From RPQJ01 sp041910015 (GTDB taxonomy: Bacteria; Pseudomonadota; Gammaproteobacteria; Steroidobacterales; Steroidobacteraceae), in the NCBI GenBank assembly GCA_041910015.1, contig JAYRRR010000071.1:25766-89765 (forward strand): a DNA stretch of 64,000 nucleotides, in the 5' to 3' direction. The translations under genes were made by a program, and so were the position numbers. The notes beneath the pieces were generated by a model. The model did not search any database, was not told the DNA's origin, and saw only the letters and a list, made by a program, of their open reading frames with translations. Positions 17,368 through 28,035 of this stretch are shown piece by piece (the first letter of the stretch is position 1; the number at the start of each line of letters is the position of its first letter).

Positions 17368-18686
17368 GGCGCATGCCCCGCGTGCCCGGCGTGCGGACCG
17401 ACGCCCGGCGCGGCTTCGGCATCGCCGGCCCCTTCGCCGCCACCTTCGAGCCGCTCGAGACCGGCGTCCAGGTTCGCCTCGGAATCAAGCAGGAACTGCG
17501 CCGCTGTGACGACCTGCTCACCCTCGCGCAGCCCGTCGAGGATGGCGACACGGTCACCACGCTCGGCACCGGCCACGACGCGACGCGAGGCGAATCGCCC
17601 GTCGCCGAGCGCCACGACGACGCGGTCCTGCGCGCCGCCACGGATCAGCGCTCCGCGTGGCACGTTGAGCACGTCCTCGCCGCCCTCCCCGACCAGTTCG
17701 ACGTTCGCCAGCATGTTCGGCTTCACGCCGGCCGGCGACTTCCGCAGCGTGATGCGTGCACGGACGGTGCGCGTCTCCTGACCGAGTTCCGGGTAGACGT
17801 AGTCGACGCTGCCGTGCACCACGTCACCGGGCAGCGCAGGGAAGCGCACCATCGCGTGCGTGCCCGCCTGCAGCCACGCGGCCTGCGCCTCAGGGACTTC
17901 GGCGATCACCCAGAGGCTGCCGAGTGCGGTGATCGTCATCGCGACCATGTCGGGGCTCAGCATCGCACCTTCGCGCGCCATCAACTCCGTGACGACGCCG
18001 TCGATCGGCGCATGGAACGGCACGCGCCCGGTCGTGTTGCGTGTCCTGGCGAGACCGGACGCGGTGCCGCCGAGACCCAGCGCCTGCAGGCGGTCGCGCG
18101 AGGCGGCGATCAGGTCGTCGTTGCCGATCTCGAGCGCGTCGAGGTACTCGCGCTGCGCGCTCTCGAGCATGGGCGAGTACAGCGTGAACAGCAATTGCCC
18201 CCTGCGCACCGGCTCTCCCATCGCGCGCACCGCCAGCGCCTCGACCCAGCCTTCGGCGCGCGTACGGACCTGTCGCACGCCTCGCTCGTCGAACTGGACG
18301 TAACCCACCGTCTGCGCGCTGCGACGCAGACGGCCGCGCACGACGGGCTCGGTACGCACGCCGAGGTTGTTGATCACCGCCGGCGAGATGCGCACTTCGC
18401 GACCCGCGGCCACGGCCTGCGCCGTGCCGGGCTGCGTCGTGACCGCCGGCGTCGCCTCGAACTCGACGAGCTGCATACCGCAGATCGGACACTGGCCCGG
18501 CGCGTCGCGCACGACGTCCGGATGCATCGGGCAGCGATAGCGGACCTGTGCTTGCGTGTGCACATGCTTCGCCGGCGTGTCGTCAGCGGCCGCGCGCGGG
18601 GCCTCGCCCGGCGGCTGTCGCGAGCAGGCTCCGAGCAGGACGGCGAGCGCGAACAGGGCCGCGCAACGGATCGGGGAGACGTTCAT
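17364..18686 (-). CDS. cusB: Metal efflux periplasmic adaptor with heavy-metal-binding domain
   Basis: The 440-residue lipoprotein (lipobox LGAC) carries an N-terminal heavy-metal-binding domain with CPMHPDVV and PGQCPICGMQLVEFE, then the membrane-fusion core with hairpin and barrel (VGYVQFDERGVRQVRTRAEG, GVVTELMAREGAMLSPD). It links the RND pump to the outer-membrane channel and can deliver metal to it. The ATG at 18686 overlaps the stop of the channel gene. The CPMHP/CPICGM domain is common in CusB-type adaptors and supports copper or silver as cargo. Confidence 0.9.
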   Translation of the reverse strand: MNVSPIRCAALFALAVLLGACSRQPPGEAPRAAADDTPAKHVHTQAQVRYRCPMHPDVVRDAPGQCPICGMQLVEFEATPAVTTQPGTAQAVAAGREVRISPAVINNLGVRTEPVVRGRLRRSAQTVGYVQFDERGVRQVRTRAEGWVEALAVRAMGEPVRRGQLLFTLYSPMLESAQREYLDALEIGNDDLIAASRDRLQALGLGGTASGLARTRNTTGRVPFHAPIDGVVTELMAREGAMLSPDMVAMTITALGSLWVIAEVPEAQAAWLQAGTHAMVRFPALPGDVVHGSVDYVYPELGQETRTVRARITLRKSPAGVKPNMLANVELVGEGGEDVLNVPRGALIRGGAQDRVVVALGDGRFASRRVVAGAERGDRVAILDGLREGEQVVTAAQFLLDSEANLDAGLERLEGGGEGAGDAEAAPGVGPHAGHAGHAP

Positions 18687-19954
18687 GGGGTGGACCCTGC
18701 GAGGTAGTCGATGTCGTGCTGCGCCAGCGCGCGGTCGGCGGCCAGACGCAGGTGCTTGAGCCGTGTTTCGCCGGCGAGACGCCGGGCGCGCACGACCTCG
18801 TCGATCATGACCCGGTTGGCGCGCCACGCGAGCAGCGCGGCCTTGACGGACTGGTCGGCCAGCGCGAGCAGGTCGGTTTCGTAGAACCGCTCGAGTTCGC
18901 CCGTGCGCTGTGCGGCGTTCCACGCCTCGACGAGCATCGCCTGCATTTCACGCCGGTGATCCTCGTGCCGCTCGTGCAGGCCGCGCGCGTCGAGACGCGC
19001 TGCCGCGACCTCGCGGTCCTGGCGGTTCCTGGCGAACAGCGGGACGCTCATGCTCAACATGGCGCTCAGCAGGTCGGCCCGCGACGTGCCGTCGGGCATG
19101 TCGTCGCGGAAGCCATAGCTCACGTCGAGCATCCAGCCGGGCTTGCGCCTTTCCCTGGCGACGTCCACGGCCGTCTGCGCCGCATCGAGGCGACGCTCGT
19201 AGTCGATCTGGGCGGGGTGTGAGACAAGACGTGCCTCGAGGACCGCCAGCGGCTCGAGCTCCGCGCGCGCGCCGATCGCCGTGGGCTGCGCCCGTGCCGC
19301 GTCGTCGGCGCCGAGCCAGAAGGTGAGCTGCGACCGATACATCGTCGCGTCGCGATCGAGATCGAGCTGCTGTTCGCGCAGCATCGCGACGTCGAGACCC
19401 GCCGCGAGCACGTCGAGCTGCGAACCTTCGCCGGCAGCGTAGCGGGCGCGCGCCGACTGACGCATCTGCTCGACCCAGGCGCCCTGCTCGTCGACGACCT
19501 GGCGCGCCGCGCCGAGGTAGGCGAGCTGTGTCCACAGCTTGCGCACCTCACGCGTGACCAGTCGCTCGCGGTCGAGCGCCGTCGCGTCCATGGCCGCGGC
19601 GAGCTGCTGCATCTGCCGTTGCGAGAGTTGTCGTGACCGGCCGGGCTGAAACTCCTGGCTCAGCCCGACCTCGAGCATGGTCATGTCCTCCTCCGACAGG
19701 CTGAAGGAGTCGACGGGGACGCTGGTGACGCCGAAGCGGAGCTGAGGGTCCATCAGCTCGCCCTCCGCGACGGCACGCTCGCGCATGGCCGCGGCCTGTG
19801 CGCGCATCTCGCGGGTCATCGCGTCGCGCCGGAGAGCGATCTGCTCGGCGTCGGCGAGGGTCAGTTCCTGCCCGGCCGCGCGTGGCGGGCCCAGCAGCGT
19901 TGCGAATCCGGCGAGCCCGCAAAGACTCGCGACGAAGGATCTAAAGGCAGACAT
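18683..19954 (-). CDS. cusC: TolC-family outer-membrane efflux channel
   Basis: The 423-residue protein has a signal peptide (SLCGLAGFATLLGPPRAAG) and the duplicated helical layout of TolC-like factors: LTLADAEQIALRRD near the start, GEGSQLDVLAAGLDVAMLR in the first repeat and RANRVMIDEVVRARR near the end. It would form the trimeric exit duct of the pump. The ATG at 19954 is favoured by GGAG eight bases upstream over the longer frame from 19981. It is the second gene of the four-gene efflux operon. Confidence 0.85.
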   Translation of the reverse strand: MSAFRSFVASLCGLAGFATLLGPPRAAGQELTLADAEQIALRRDAMTREMRAQAAAMRERAVAEGELMDPQLRFGVTSVPVDSFSLSEEDMTMLEVGLSQEFQPGRSRQLSQRQMQQLAAAMDATALDRERLVTREVRKLWTQLAYLGAARQVVDEQGAWVEQMRQSARARYAAGEGSQLDVLAAGLDVAMLREQQLDLDRDATMYRSQLTFWLGADDAARAQPTAIGARAELEPLAVLEARLVSHPAQIDYERRLDAAQTAVDVARERRKPGWMLDVSYGFRDDMPDGTSRADLLSAMLSMSVPLFARNRQDREVAAARLDARGLHERHEDHRREMQAMLVEAWNAAQRTGELERFYETDLLALADQSVKAALLAWRANRVMIDEVVRARRLAGETRLKHLRLAADRALAQHDIDYLAGSTP

Positions 19955-20033
19955 GTCGGACTCCGGCCGTTCCACGGGCACGGGGAAGCCGGCGACGGCG
20001 ACCCCGGGGCGGATGCAACTCGGCGAAGCGCGA

Positions 20034-20471
20034 CTATTTCAGAAAGCGACAGTAGCTCACGGCCAACGCGGGCCGTGGCAGGACGACAGTGGCGACGGTG
20101 CGCGGCACCGGCCCGGCAGGCGCCCGCGACATCGGCGCCAGAACGAACACCGCCGCAACGAGCGGCGCCGCAGGAAACGCCAGCAACGGCCGCGTGTCGA
20201 CCTGCGGACCGTCCGGATACAGGCAGTCGACGCCTGTGTCGGCCGCCGGATCGGCGGACTGGCCTCGCTCCGGCGGACAGTAAACGCAATGCTCTTCCCC
20301 ACCGGCCATCGCGCCGTCCGGCATGAACGCCATGGCGCAGGGCACGAGCGCCGCCTGCAACCAGACCGCGCAAAACAGCGCAAGCACGCCCTGCGTCAGG
20401 GTGCGCTGTCGTCGGCGGATCCAGTCGATGCCCGGAAAACCCAAGCGGCCGTCCTGCGTTGCGGTTCGCAA
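20034..20471 (-). CDS. Small exported or membrane protein at head of the metal efflux operon
   Basis: A 145-codon frame shows one hydrophobic segment (GVLALFCAVWLQAALVPCAMA) that could be a signal peptide, a short motif CVYCPP and a second hydrophobic stretch near residues 95-115 (LLAFPAAPLVAAVFVLAP). I do not recognise a family. Short cysteine- or histidine-rich proteins in this position often accompany metal efflux genes, so periplasmic metal binding is possible but unproven. No ATG is usable: the start may be TTG at 20471 or, with AGGA upstream, TTG at 20444. It lies 79 bases upstream of the channel gene. Confidence 0.5.
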   Translation of the reverse strand: MRTATQDGRLGFPGIDWIRRRQRTLTQGVLALFCAVWLQAALVPCAMAFMPDGAMAGGEEHCVYCPPERGQSADPAADTGVDCLYPDGPQVDTRPLLAFPAAPLVAAVFVLAPMSRAPAGPVPRTVATVVLPRPALAVSYCRFLK

Positions 20472-20618
20472 CGGAAATTACAGCGACACGGTCGCCGTCG
20501 CAAGGACCCTGCTCACGGTCGGCGGCCCGGCTGCGGCAAATCCCCGGCACGGCCCGGTGTGCTAGCATTCCGACCCTTTCCCGTCCCCAAAAGAGACGTC
20601 ACGTCGGAGCCAGGTTCG

Positions 20619-21920
<1,302 letters not shown>

Positions 21921-21923
21921 CCC

Positions 21924-21950
21924 GGGGCGGGCCGGCCGGGAGGGAGGGGG
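21924..21950 (+). other. G-quadruplex motif in the icd-aceK intergenic transcript
   Basis: Five runs of three or more G (4, 3, 3, 3 and 5 bases) are separated by spacers of 1, 6, 1 and 1 bases, meeting the usual G3+N1-7 rule on the coding strand. The motif fills the gap between the icd stop and the aceK start at 21974, so it would be present in the icd-aceK mRNA just upstream of the aceK ribosome site. Folding is predicted, not shown. Confidence 0.45.
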
Positions 21951-21973
21951 CGGCGGCTGGAGTTCGACAGCAC

Positions 21974-23725
21974 ATGAACCTGACCGTCGCCCATCCGAGC
22001 ACGCGCGACACGCTGGTCCGCGACTGCGCGCAACTGCTCGTCGATGCGTTCGCCGACTACAACGCCGATTTCCGCGCCATCACCCAGCGCGCCCGGCAGC
22101 GCTTCGAGGAGCGCGACTGGCGCGGCAGCCAGCGCGACGCGGTCGAGCGCATCGAGCTCTACCGCAAGTACGTCAACGGCACCGTCGAGCTGATGCGTCA
22201 CCGCCTCGGCGACGAGATGCACGAGCGGGCCGTCTGGTCGGCGGTCAAGCGTCGCTTCGACGAGATGATCGACCCGCTGCCGGACTGCGAATTCCCGAAG
22301 ACGTTCTTCAGCTCCGTCACGCGCAAGACCTTCGACACCGTCGGCGTCGACCCCGCCGTCGAGTTCGTCGCGCTCGACCTCGACCCGCTCGCCAACGTGC
22401 ACTCGCACGTCGAGACCCGCGTCTACGCGGTCCGCGGCGACCTCGACCTGCTGGCCGAGGAACTGCTGGCCGACTACCGCTTCCGCACGCCCTACCGCGA
22501 CTTCGAGCGCAGCGTGAAGATGGTGGCCGACGAGATGAAGGCCCTCGTCAATGCGAGCACGGAGCGGCGCGCGCCCGAGTCCGTCGAGGTCATCAAGGAA
22601 GTCTTCTACCAGATGACGCGCGCCTATCTCGTCGGACGCATCAACGGCCGCGGCTGGACGGCGCCGTTCGTGGTCGCGCTGCGCAATCTCGACAGCGGCG
22701 TCGTCGTTGACGCGATCATGCTCGAGACCGGGCCCGTCAGCATCCTGTTCAGCTTCACGCGCTCGTATTTCCACGTCGACCTCGCGCACGTCGGCGAGGT
22801 GGTCAAGTTCCTCAAGACCATCCTGCCGCTGAAGCCGGTCAGCGAGTTGTACACCGTGCTCGGCCGGGCCAAGCAGGGCAAGACCGAGCGCTACCGCGAG
22901 CTGTTCAAGCACCTGCAGCACTCGGACGACCAGTTCGTGCTGGCGCCTGGCGAGCGCGGCCTCGTCATGATCTGCTTCACGCTGCCGTCGTTCGACGTCG
23001 TTTTCAAGCTCATCCGCGACAGGTTCCCGTACCAGAAGAACATCCTGCGCGAGGACGTGCTCTCCAAGTACGAGCTGGTGTTCAAACACGACCGCGCCGG
23101 GCGCCTGGTCGACGCGCAGGAGTTCAAGAGCATCCGCTTCCCGAAGGCACGTTTTTCGCAGGAGCTGCTCGAGGAGCTGCAGAAGGAAGCGGCACGCACC
23201 GCGCACTTCGATGGCGACGAGGTCACCATCGACCACCTGTACATCGAGCGGCGCATGACGCCGCTCAACCTTTACCTGCGCTCCGTCGACCGCGAGCTCG
23301 CCGAGAAGGCCGTCGTCGAGTACGGTCAGGCGATCCGCGACCTCGCGGTGACGAACATCTTTCCGGGCGACCTGCTGCTGAAGAACTTCGGCGTGACACG
23401 GCACGGGCGCGTGATCTTCTACGACTACGACGAACTCTGCCTGGTCACCGACTGCCGGTTCCGCGACGTGCCGCAGTCCGAGCACGACGAGGATGACATG
23501 CGCGCCGACGCGTGGTTCTACGTCGGCGAGAACGACGTCTTCCCGGAGACGTTCCTCAACTTCCTCGGCTTCGATCCAGGGCTGAAGCAGGTCTTCCTCG
23601 ATGCGCACGCCGAGATCCTGACCGCGGAGTGGTGGCGCAGCATCCAGCAGCGCCTGAGGGAGGGCGACCTGCTCGAGGTGCTGCCCTACCACCGCCACCG
23701 CGTGCGCGTGTTCAGCAGCCTGTGA
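21974..23725 (+). CDS. aceK: Isocitrate dehydrogenase kinase/phosphatase
   Basis: The 583-residue protein matches AceK, which phosphorylates and dephosphorylates isocitrate dehydrogenase to divert carbon into the glyoxylate shunt. Seen here are the regulatory N-terminal domain (YRKYVNGTVELMRHRLGDEMHE cut short: YRKYVNGTVELMRHRL), the ATP-binding segment APGERGLVMICFTLPSFD, IERRMTPLNLYL and the catalytic part NIFPGDLLLKNFGVTRHGR with YDYDELCL. In E. coli aceK follows aceBA; here it follows its own substrate gene icd after 53 bases. No strong ribosome site is visible, and the overlapping GTG of the next gene continues the operon. Confidence 0.97.
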   Translation: MNLTVAHPSTRDTLVRDCAQLLVDAFADYNADFRAITQRARQRFEERDWRGSQRDAVERIELYRKYVNGTVELMRHRLGDEMHERAVWSAVKRRFDEMIDPLPDCEFPKTFFSSVTRKTFDTVGVDPAVEFVALDLDPLANVHSHVETRVYAVRGDLDLLAEELLADYRFRTPYRDFERSVKMVADEMKALVNASTERRAPESVEVIKEVFYQMTRAYLVGRINGRGWTAPFVVALRNLDSGVVVDAIMLETGPVSILFSFTRSYFHVDLAHVGEVVKFLKTILPLKPVSELYTVLGRAKQGKTERYRELFKHLQHSDDQFVLAPGERGLVMICFTLPSFDVVFKLIRDRFPYQKNILREDVLSKYELVFKHDRAGRLVDAQEFKSIRFPKARFSQELLEELQKEAARTAHFDGDEVTIDHLYIERRMTPLNLYLRSVDRELAEKAVVEYGQAIRDLAVTNIFPGDLLLKNFGVTRHGRVIFYDYDELCLVTDCRFRDVPQSEHDEDDMRADAWFYVGENDVFPETFLNFLGFDPGLKQVFLDAHAEILTAEWWRSIQQRLREGDLLEVLPYHRHRVRVFSSL

Positions 23726-25215
23726 ACCACCACGTCGCGGCTCGCCCGCCGGCCTGGCTGCTCGCCCTGCTGTTCGTCGTCGCCTTCGCGTTCCAGGGCA
23801 CGCGCGGCATCTGGGAGCCCGACGAGGGCCGCTACAGCTCGGCCGGTATCCACATGCACGAGAACGGCGACTGGCTCGTGCCGACGGTCGACGGCGAGCA
23901 CCCGCACCTGACCAAGCCGCCGCTGACGTACTGGGCGCTCGCCGCGAGCTTCGCGTTGCTCGGCCACCACGAGTGGGCCGCGCGGCTGCCGGGCGCGCTG
24001 GCATTCATCGCCACCGGGCTTTTCGTCTTCGGCCTCGGTCGCCGGCTGTGCCCGGTCAAGCCGTGGTTGCCGCCGACCGTCTGGGCGCTGTCGTTCGCGC
24101 CGGCGGTGGCGTCCAACATCGTGTCGACGGATCCGATCCTGGCGTCATTCGAAACGGCCGCGATGTACGCGTTCGTCGAGGCATGGTCGCGCGACGGGGC
24201 GGGCACGCGGCGCTGGTTCCTCGCCATGTGGCTGGCCTGGGGGCTCGCGTTCCTGACCAAGGGTCCGCCGGGCCTGCTGCCGCTGCTCGGCATGGTCGCC
24301 TTCGTTGCGGTCCACGAGCGCCGGCACCTGCGTCCGATGTTCGCGCCCGCCGGCCCGGTCCTGTTCGCCGTCGTCGCGTTCACGTGGTTCGCGGTGCTGA
24401 TCGCGCAGCAGCCGGACCGGTTGCGGTACTTCCTCGGCTACGAGGTCTATGACCGTCTCTTCACGGCGGCCCACGACCGCAATGCCCGGTGGTACGGCGC
24501 CATCGAGGTCTACCTGCCGATGCTGCTGGTCGGCACGCTGCCGTGGTCCGCCGTCGCCGTCGTCACCACCGGCGGGCCGCGCGCAGCCTGGCACCAGTGG
24601 CGCGACCGGCTGCGGCAGCGTCGGCCCGAGTGGCTGCTGCTCGCCTACTGGCTGCTCGTGCCGCTCGCGGTGCTGTGCCTGGCACGCTCGCGGCTGCAAT
24701 TGTACGTCCTGCCGCTGTTCGTGCCGCTCGCTCTGATCCTGTCGCGCCCGCTCGCGCATTGGCACGAGCGTTCTGCCGGGCGCTTCGCCGCGGTCGTCCT
24801 GGCGGCGACGGTCGCCATGGTCGCGTTCAAGGGCACCCTCGCCCACTGGCCATCGGACCGCGACGCGCGCGCCATCGCCGCCCAGTTGCGCGCGATCCTC
24901 GATTCCCGGTCGATCGACGGCATCGTATTCGTCGGCATGCGGCCGTATTTCGGCTTGAACGTCTATCTCGACGTGGCCGTCGAGGGCGTCCAGATCGGCG
25001 AGCGCAAGTTCGAGTACTCGAAGTACCTGGCGCCGGAAGACCTCTGCGCCGAGATCGCGACGCCCGAGCGCAACGTCTATGCCATCAAGTCGCACCAGGC
25101 GGCGAAGTTCGTCGCGGCCGTCGGACGCTGCGGCACGGCTGCGTCGCGGCTCGGGACAGTCCGGGCGGACGGCCACGACATCGAGCTGTTCGAGGTCGTG
25201 CCGGCCGTGCGGTAA
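23722..25215 (+). CDS. ArnT/PMT-family membrane glycosyltransferase
   Basis: The 497-residue protein has about ten to twelve hydrophobic segments and the N-terminal catalytic signature GIWEPDEGRYSSAG with the paired acidic residues of the ArnT/PMT fold, followed by LTKPPLTYWALA. Such enzymes take a sugar from a lipid-linked donor (polyprenyl phosphate) and attach it to lipid A or another envelope acceptor on the periplasmic side. The start is GTG at 23722, overlapping the aceK stop. The acceptor and sugar cannot be told from the sequence, so arnT is not assigned as a symbol. Confidence 0.8.
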   Translation: MNHHVAARPPAWLLALLFVVAFAFQGTRGIWEPDEGRYSSAGIHMHENGDWLVPTVDGEHPHLTKPPLTYWALAASFALLGHHEWAARLPGALAFIATGLFVFGLGRRLCPVKPWLPPTVWALSFAPAVASNIVSTDPILASFETAAMYAFVEAWSRDGAGTRRWFLAMWLAWGLAFLTKGPPGLLPLLGMVAFVAVHERRHLRPMFAPAGPVLFAVVAFTWFAVLIAQQPDRLRYFLGYEVYDRLFTAAHDRNARWYGAIEVYLPMLLVGTLPWSAVAVVTTGGPRAAWHQWRDRLRQRRPEWLLLAYWLLVPLAVLCLARSRLQLYVLPLFVPLALILSRPLAHWHERSAGRFAAVVLAATVAMVAFKGTLAHWPSDRDARAIAAQLRAILDSRSIDGIVFVGMRPYFGLNVYLDVAVEGVQIGERKFEYSKYLAPEDLCAEIATPERNVYAIKSHQAAKFVAAVGRCGTAASRLGTVRADGHDIELFEVVPAVR

Positions 25216-25268
25216 AGTCGCCATGGCCCCGATCGACGAGGGTCGTCAGGGGGCCGACGAGGTGCAGG

Positions 25269-25910
25269 ATGGAACCTGTCCGCCGCAGCCCGCAGGCGCG
25301 CCTGCTCGCGCTGGCGCTGGTGATCGTCGCCGCGGCCGTCCCGGCGCAGGACGCCAACGTCACCCGGCCGGTCGATGAACTCGAGCAGCTGCTGCTCGCC
25401 GAGCCGCTGCGCATCGAGCACGCCGAAATCAGCCGGCCCAAGGCGAAAGGCGACATCACGCTCAAGGCGGACGTCTCGCTCGGCGGCTCCGCGCCGCTGC
25501 ACGTGAAGCTGCGCAAGGCCGCGCCCGGCGCGGATTCGTTCAACAACGTGCCGCGTTACGACCTGGCGGCCTACGAGCTGCAGAAGCTGTTCGTCGACCC
25601 TCCCGAGTACCTCGTACCGCCGACCGTGCTGCGCTTCCTGCCGCTCGCCGACCTCCGCCCATACTCGCCGGACGTCGAACGCACCTTCGCCGCCACCGAC
25701 CAGGTGCTCACGGTGATGCAGTACTGGCTGCAGGACGTGACGGCGCTGCCCGACGTCTACGCGCCCGCGCGATTCGAGTCGGATGCGGTCTATGCCCGGC
25801 ACGTCGGCCAGTTGAACGTGCTGACCCGCCTGATCCGGCATCGCGACCCGAACCTCGGCAACTTCCTGATCGGCCGCGCCGCGCAGGGACCACGTCTGTT
25901 TTGCACCTGA
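25269..25910 (+). pseudogene. Truncated exported protein, HipA-like pattern, C-terminus lost
   Basis: The 213-codon frame begins with a signal peptide (LLALALVIVAAAVPAQDA) and contains LHVKLRKAAPGADSFNNVPRYDL cut short as VPRYDLAAYELQKLFVD, YWLQDVTALPDVYAP and HRDPNLGNFLIGRAAQGPR. The His-Arg-Asp-x-Asn-x-Gly-Asn segment resembles a kinase-like catalytic loop, and in intact relatives I would expect a following segment with the metal-binding aspartate. Here a stop comes four codons later, where DNA of a different, oppositely oriented gene begins. The start at 25269 has GAGG six bases upstream. It is probably non-functional; the family is not named with certainty. Confidence 0.5.
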
Positions 25911-26017
25911 TCGTCGGTGAGCGCGACGGCGTTCCCGCCGGAGGACGCGCGGAACGCGCGCGGCTCGACGAGCCAGTCGCCCACGTGGAACCCGGCGTCC
26001 AGGCCGGCGGCATCCAT
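25790..26017 (-). pseudogene. Fragment of a winged-helix (CadC-like) regulator
   Basis: The first 33 codons from the ATG at 26017 read DAAGLDAGFHVGDWLVEP and then SSGGNAVALTDDQ, the opening of the OmpR/CadC-type DNA-binding domain where a short beta sheet precedes the helices. From about 25912 onward the frame enters the reverse complement of the truncated gene above and no longer resembles a regulator. So only the start of the domain is left, and it cannot bind DNA as a winged helix. Confidence 0.45.
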
Positions 26018-26071
26018 GTCCTATGCCCCAGGTGTCCTCGGGGCGGAGCATAACAGACGTCAGGGTGGGCG

Positions 26072-27250
26072 CTAAGGCGCCCGCGCCGCGGCCTGCAGCG
26101 CCTGCCCGAGGTCCGCCGTCAGGTCGTCGACGTCCTCCAGTCCGACAGACAATCGCACGGTGCCCGGCCCGATGTCCGACCACCGCTGCTGTTCGGCCGT
26201 AAACCCGCGCGGCTGCTGCAGAGCCGGCGGCAGCACGAGCGATTCGGTCGATCCGAGGCTCGCCGCGATGGCGAACAGCTCCAGTGCTTCGGCAAAACGC
26301 GTACCCGCCTCGAGACCGCCGTGCAGGTCGAACGTCACGACGGTGCCGAAATCGTGCATCTGTCGCCTTGCCCTTTCGTGCCCGGGGTCGTCCTGCAACC
26401 CCGGATGACGTACGCGCGACACCTGCGGCTGCCGCGCAAGGAATTCGGCGACGGCCTGGGCGCTGCGGCACTGTGCGTCGCGACGCACGTAGTAGGTCTT
26501 CATGCCGCGCAGCAGCAGGAACGCCGCGTGTGGATCGAGCGTCGGTCCGAGCAGCGAGGCATCGTCGCGCAGCGCGTCGATCAGCTCCGCGCGGCCGATC
26601 ACGGCACCGCCCATCACGTCGCCGTGGCCCGACGCGTACTTGGTCAGGCTGTGCACGAACAGGTCGACTTCGAACTGGCCGTGGTTGTGGAAGCCCGCGA
26701 GCGTGTTGTCGAGCAGCGTCGTCGCGCCGTGCCGCCGCGCCAGGTCGGCGATGCGGGCGACGTCGGCTATCTTGAGCACGGGATTGGTCGGCGACTCGAA
26801 CACGACCAGCTTCGTTGGCGTCGCCGCCAGCACGCGCTCGAGGCCCGCGAGGTCGTCGATCGACAGCAGCGTGCTCGCGACGCCGAAGCGACGCAGCATC
26901 CGGCCGATCAGCGCGCGCGTCGGCTGATACTGCTCCGCGAAATGCACGACGTGGTCGCCGGACCGTAACAGCGCGAGCAGCGGCGTCGCCACGGCCGCCA
27001 CGCCCGAGCCCGTCAGCAGGCAACCGTCCCGGCCCTGCAACTCGGCGAGCAGCCCCTCGAGCTGTGCGAGCGTCGGATTCGCGACGCGCGAATAATAGAA
27101 TCCCTCGCGTTCACCCTTGAACTGCGCGAGCGTCTGCCCGACGTCGTCGAACGTGAACTTGACCGACTGGTAGATCGGCGCGACGAGCGGCCGGTTGTCC
27201 GTCGGCACGCGCACCTCGCGCGGATGCGTGACGCGCGTGCGCTTCTTCAT
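26072..27250 (-). CDS. Trans-sulfuration family PLP enzyme
   Basis: The 392-residue protein belongs to the Cys/Met metabolism PLP family (cystathionine gamma-synthase, cystathionine lyases, methionine gamma-lyase). Visible are PIYQSVKFTFD, the cofactor-binding YYSRVANPT and GSGVAAVATPLLALL, the PLP lysine in SLTKYASGHGD and the C-terminal SLGSTESLVLPPA. The exact reaction cannot be fixed from motifs. It overlaps the omega-amidase gene by four bases, placing it in an operon with methionine-type aminotransferase and omega-amidase, which favours a role in methionine or homocysteine metabolism. Confidence 0.85.
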   Translation of the reverse strand: MKKRTRVTHPREVRVPTDNRPLVAPIYQSVKFTFDDVGQTLAQFKGEREGFYYSRVANPTLAQLEGLLAELQGRDGCLLTGSGVAAVATPLLALLRSGDHVVHFAEQYQPTRALIGRMLRRFGVASTLLSIDDLAGLERVLAATPTKLVVFESPTNPVLKIADVARIADLARRHGATTLLDNTLAGFHNHGQFEVDLFVHSLTKYASGHGDVMGGAVIGRAELIDALRDDASLLGPTLDPHAAFLLLRGMKTYYVRRDAQCRSAQAVAEFLARQPQVSRVRHPGLQDDPGHERARRQMHDFGTVVTFDLHGGLEAGTRFAEALELFAIAASLGSTESLVLPPALQQPRGFTAEQQRWSDIGPGTVRLSVGLEDVDDLTADLGQALQAAARAP

Positions 27251-28035
27251 GCGGACCCGGCCCCGAGCTCGAAGGCGTCGGCGTCGAGATGCGCCGGGAA
27301 CTCGCGCCGGTAGGTGTCGAGTGCCTCGCGGTCGAGCACGACCGTCTCGACGAAGTCACCGCCGTGCTCGCCGCCGAGCGACTGGCCGAGGAAGTCGTAG
27401 ACGGCGCTGTCGCCGGCATAGGTCGCGCCGTTGCCGTCCTTGCCGACGCGGTTCACGCCCACCGAGTAGCAGAGATTCTCGATCGCGCGCGCCTTGAGCA
27501 GCGCGGACCATGCCACGCGCCGCCGCGCCGGCCAGTTGGCCACGAACACCAGCGCGTCGTAGTCGCCGCGGTTGCGGCTCCACACCGGGAAGCGCAGGTC
27601 GTAGCAGACCTGCGGACAGAGGCGCCAGCCCTTGTATTCGATCAGCTTGCGGTGCGCGCCCGCGGCGAAGTGCTTCTGCTCGCTGGCCAGCCGGAACAGG
27701 TGGCGCTTGTCGTAGTGGTCGATGCTGCCGTCGGGCTTCACGAACAGCAGGCGATTGTAGTGCTTGCCCCCGTCGCGCACGATCAGACTGCCCGTGATCG
27801 CGCAACCCCACGCCGCCGCTTCTTCCCGCATCCAGTGGACGGTCTCGCCATCCATCGTCTCGGCGAGGCCGGCGGCGTCCATCGTGAAGCCCGTCGTGAA
27901 CATCTCGGGCAGCACGATCAGGTCGGTGTGGCCGGCGAGACCGCGGAAGTGGGCGGCGAGCAGACGCCGGTTGGTCATCGGGGCCTGCCAGGCGAGGTCC
28001 GCCTGGATCAGCGTCACGCGCAGATTCACACTCAT
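27247..28035 (-). CDS. Omega-amidase of the nitrilase family (YafV-like)
   Basis: The 262-residue protein carries the Glu-Lys-Cys triad of carbon-nitrogen hydrolases in PEMFTTGF, YDKRHLFRLASE and QVCYDLRFPVW. YafV/Nit2-type omega-amidases hydrolyse 2-oxoglutaramate and 2-oxosuccinamate formed when glutamine or asparagine donates an amino group. The aminotransferase gene directly upstream overlaps it by four bases, as expected when the amidase drives a glutamine-dependent transamination such as the last step of methionine salvage. Confidence 0.88.
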   Translation of the reverse strand: MSVNLRVTLIQADLAWQAPMTNRRLLAAHFRGLAGHTDLIVLPEMFTTGFTMDAAGLAETMDGETVHWMREEAAAWGCAITGSLIVRDGGKHYNRLLFVKPDGSIDHYDKRHLFRLASEQKHFAAGAHRKLIEYKGWRLCPQVCYDLRFPVWSRNRGDYDALVFVANWPARRRVAWSALLKARAIENLCYSVGVNRVGKDGNGATYAGDSAVYDFLGQSLGGEHGGDFVETVVLDREALDTYRREFPAHLDADAFELGAGSA

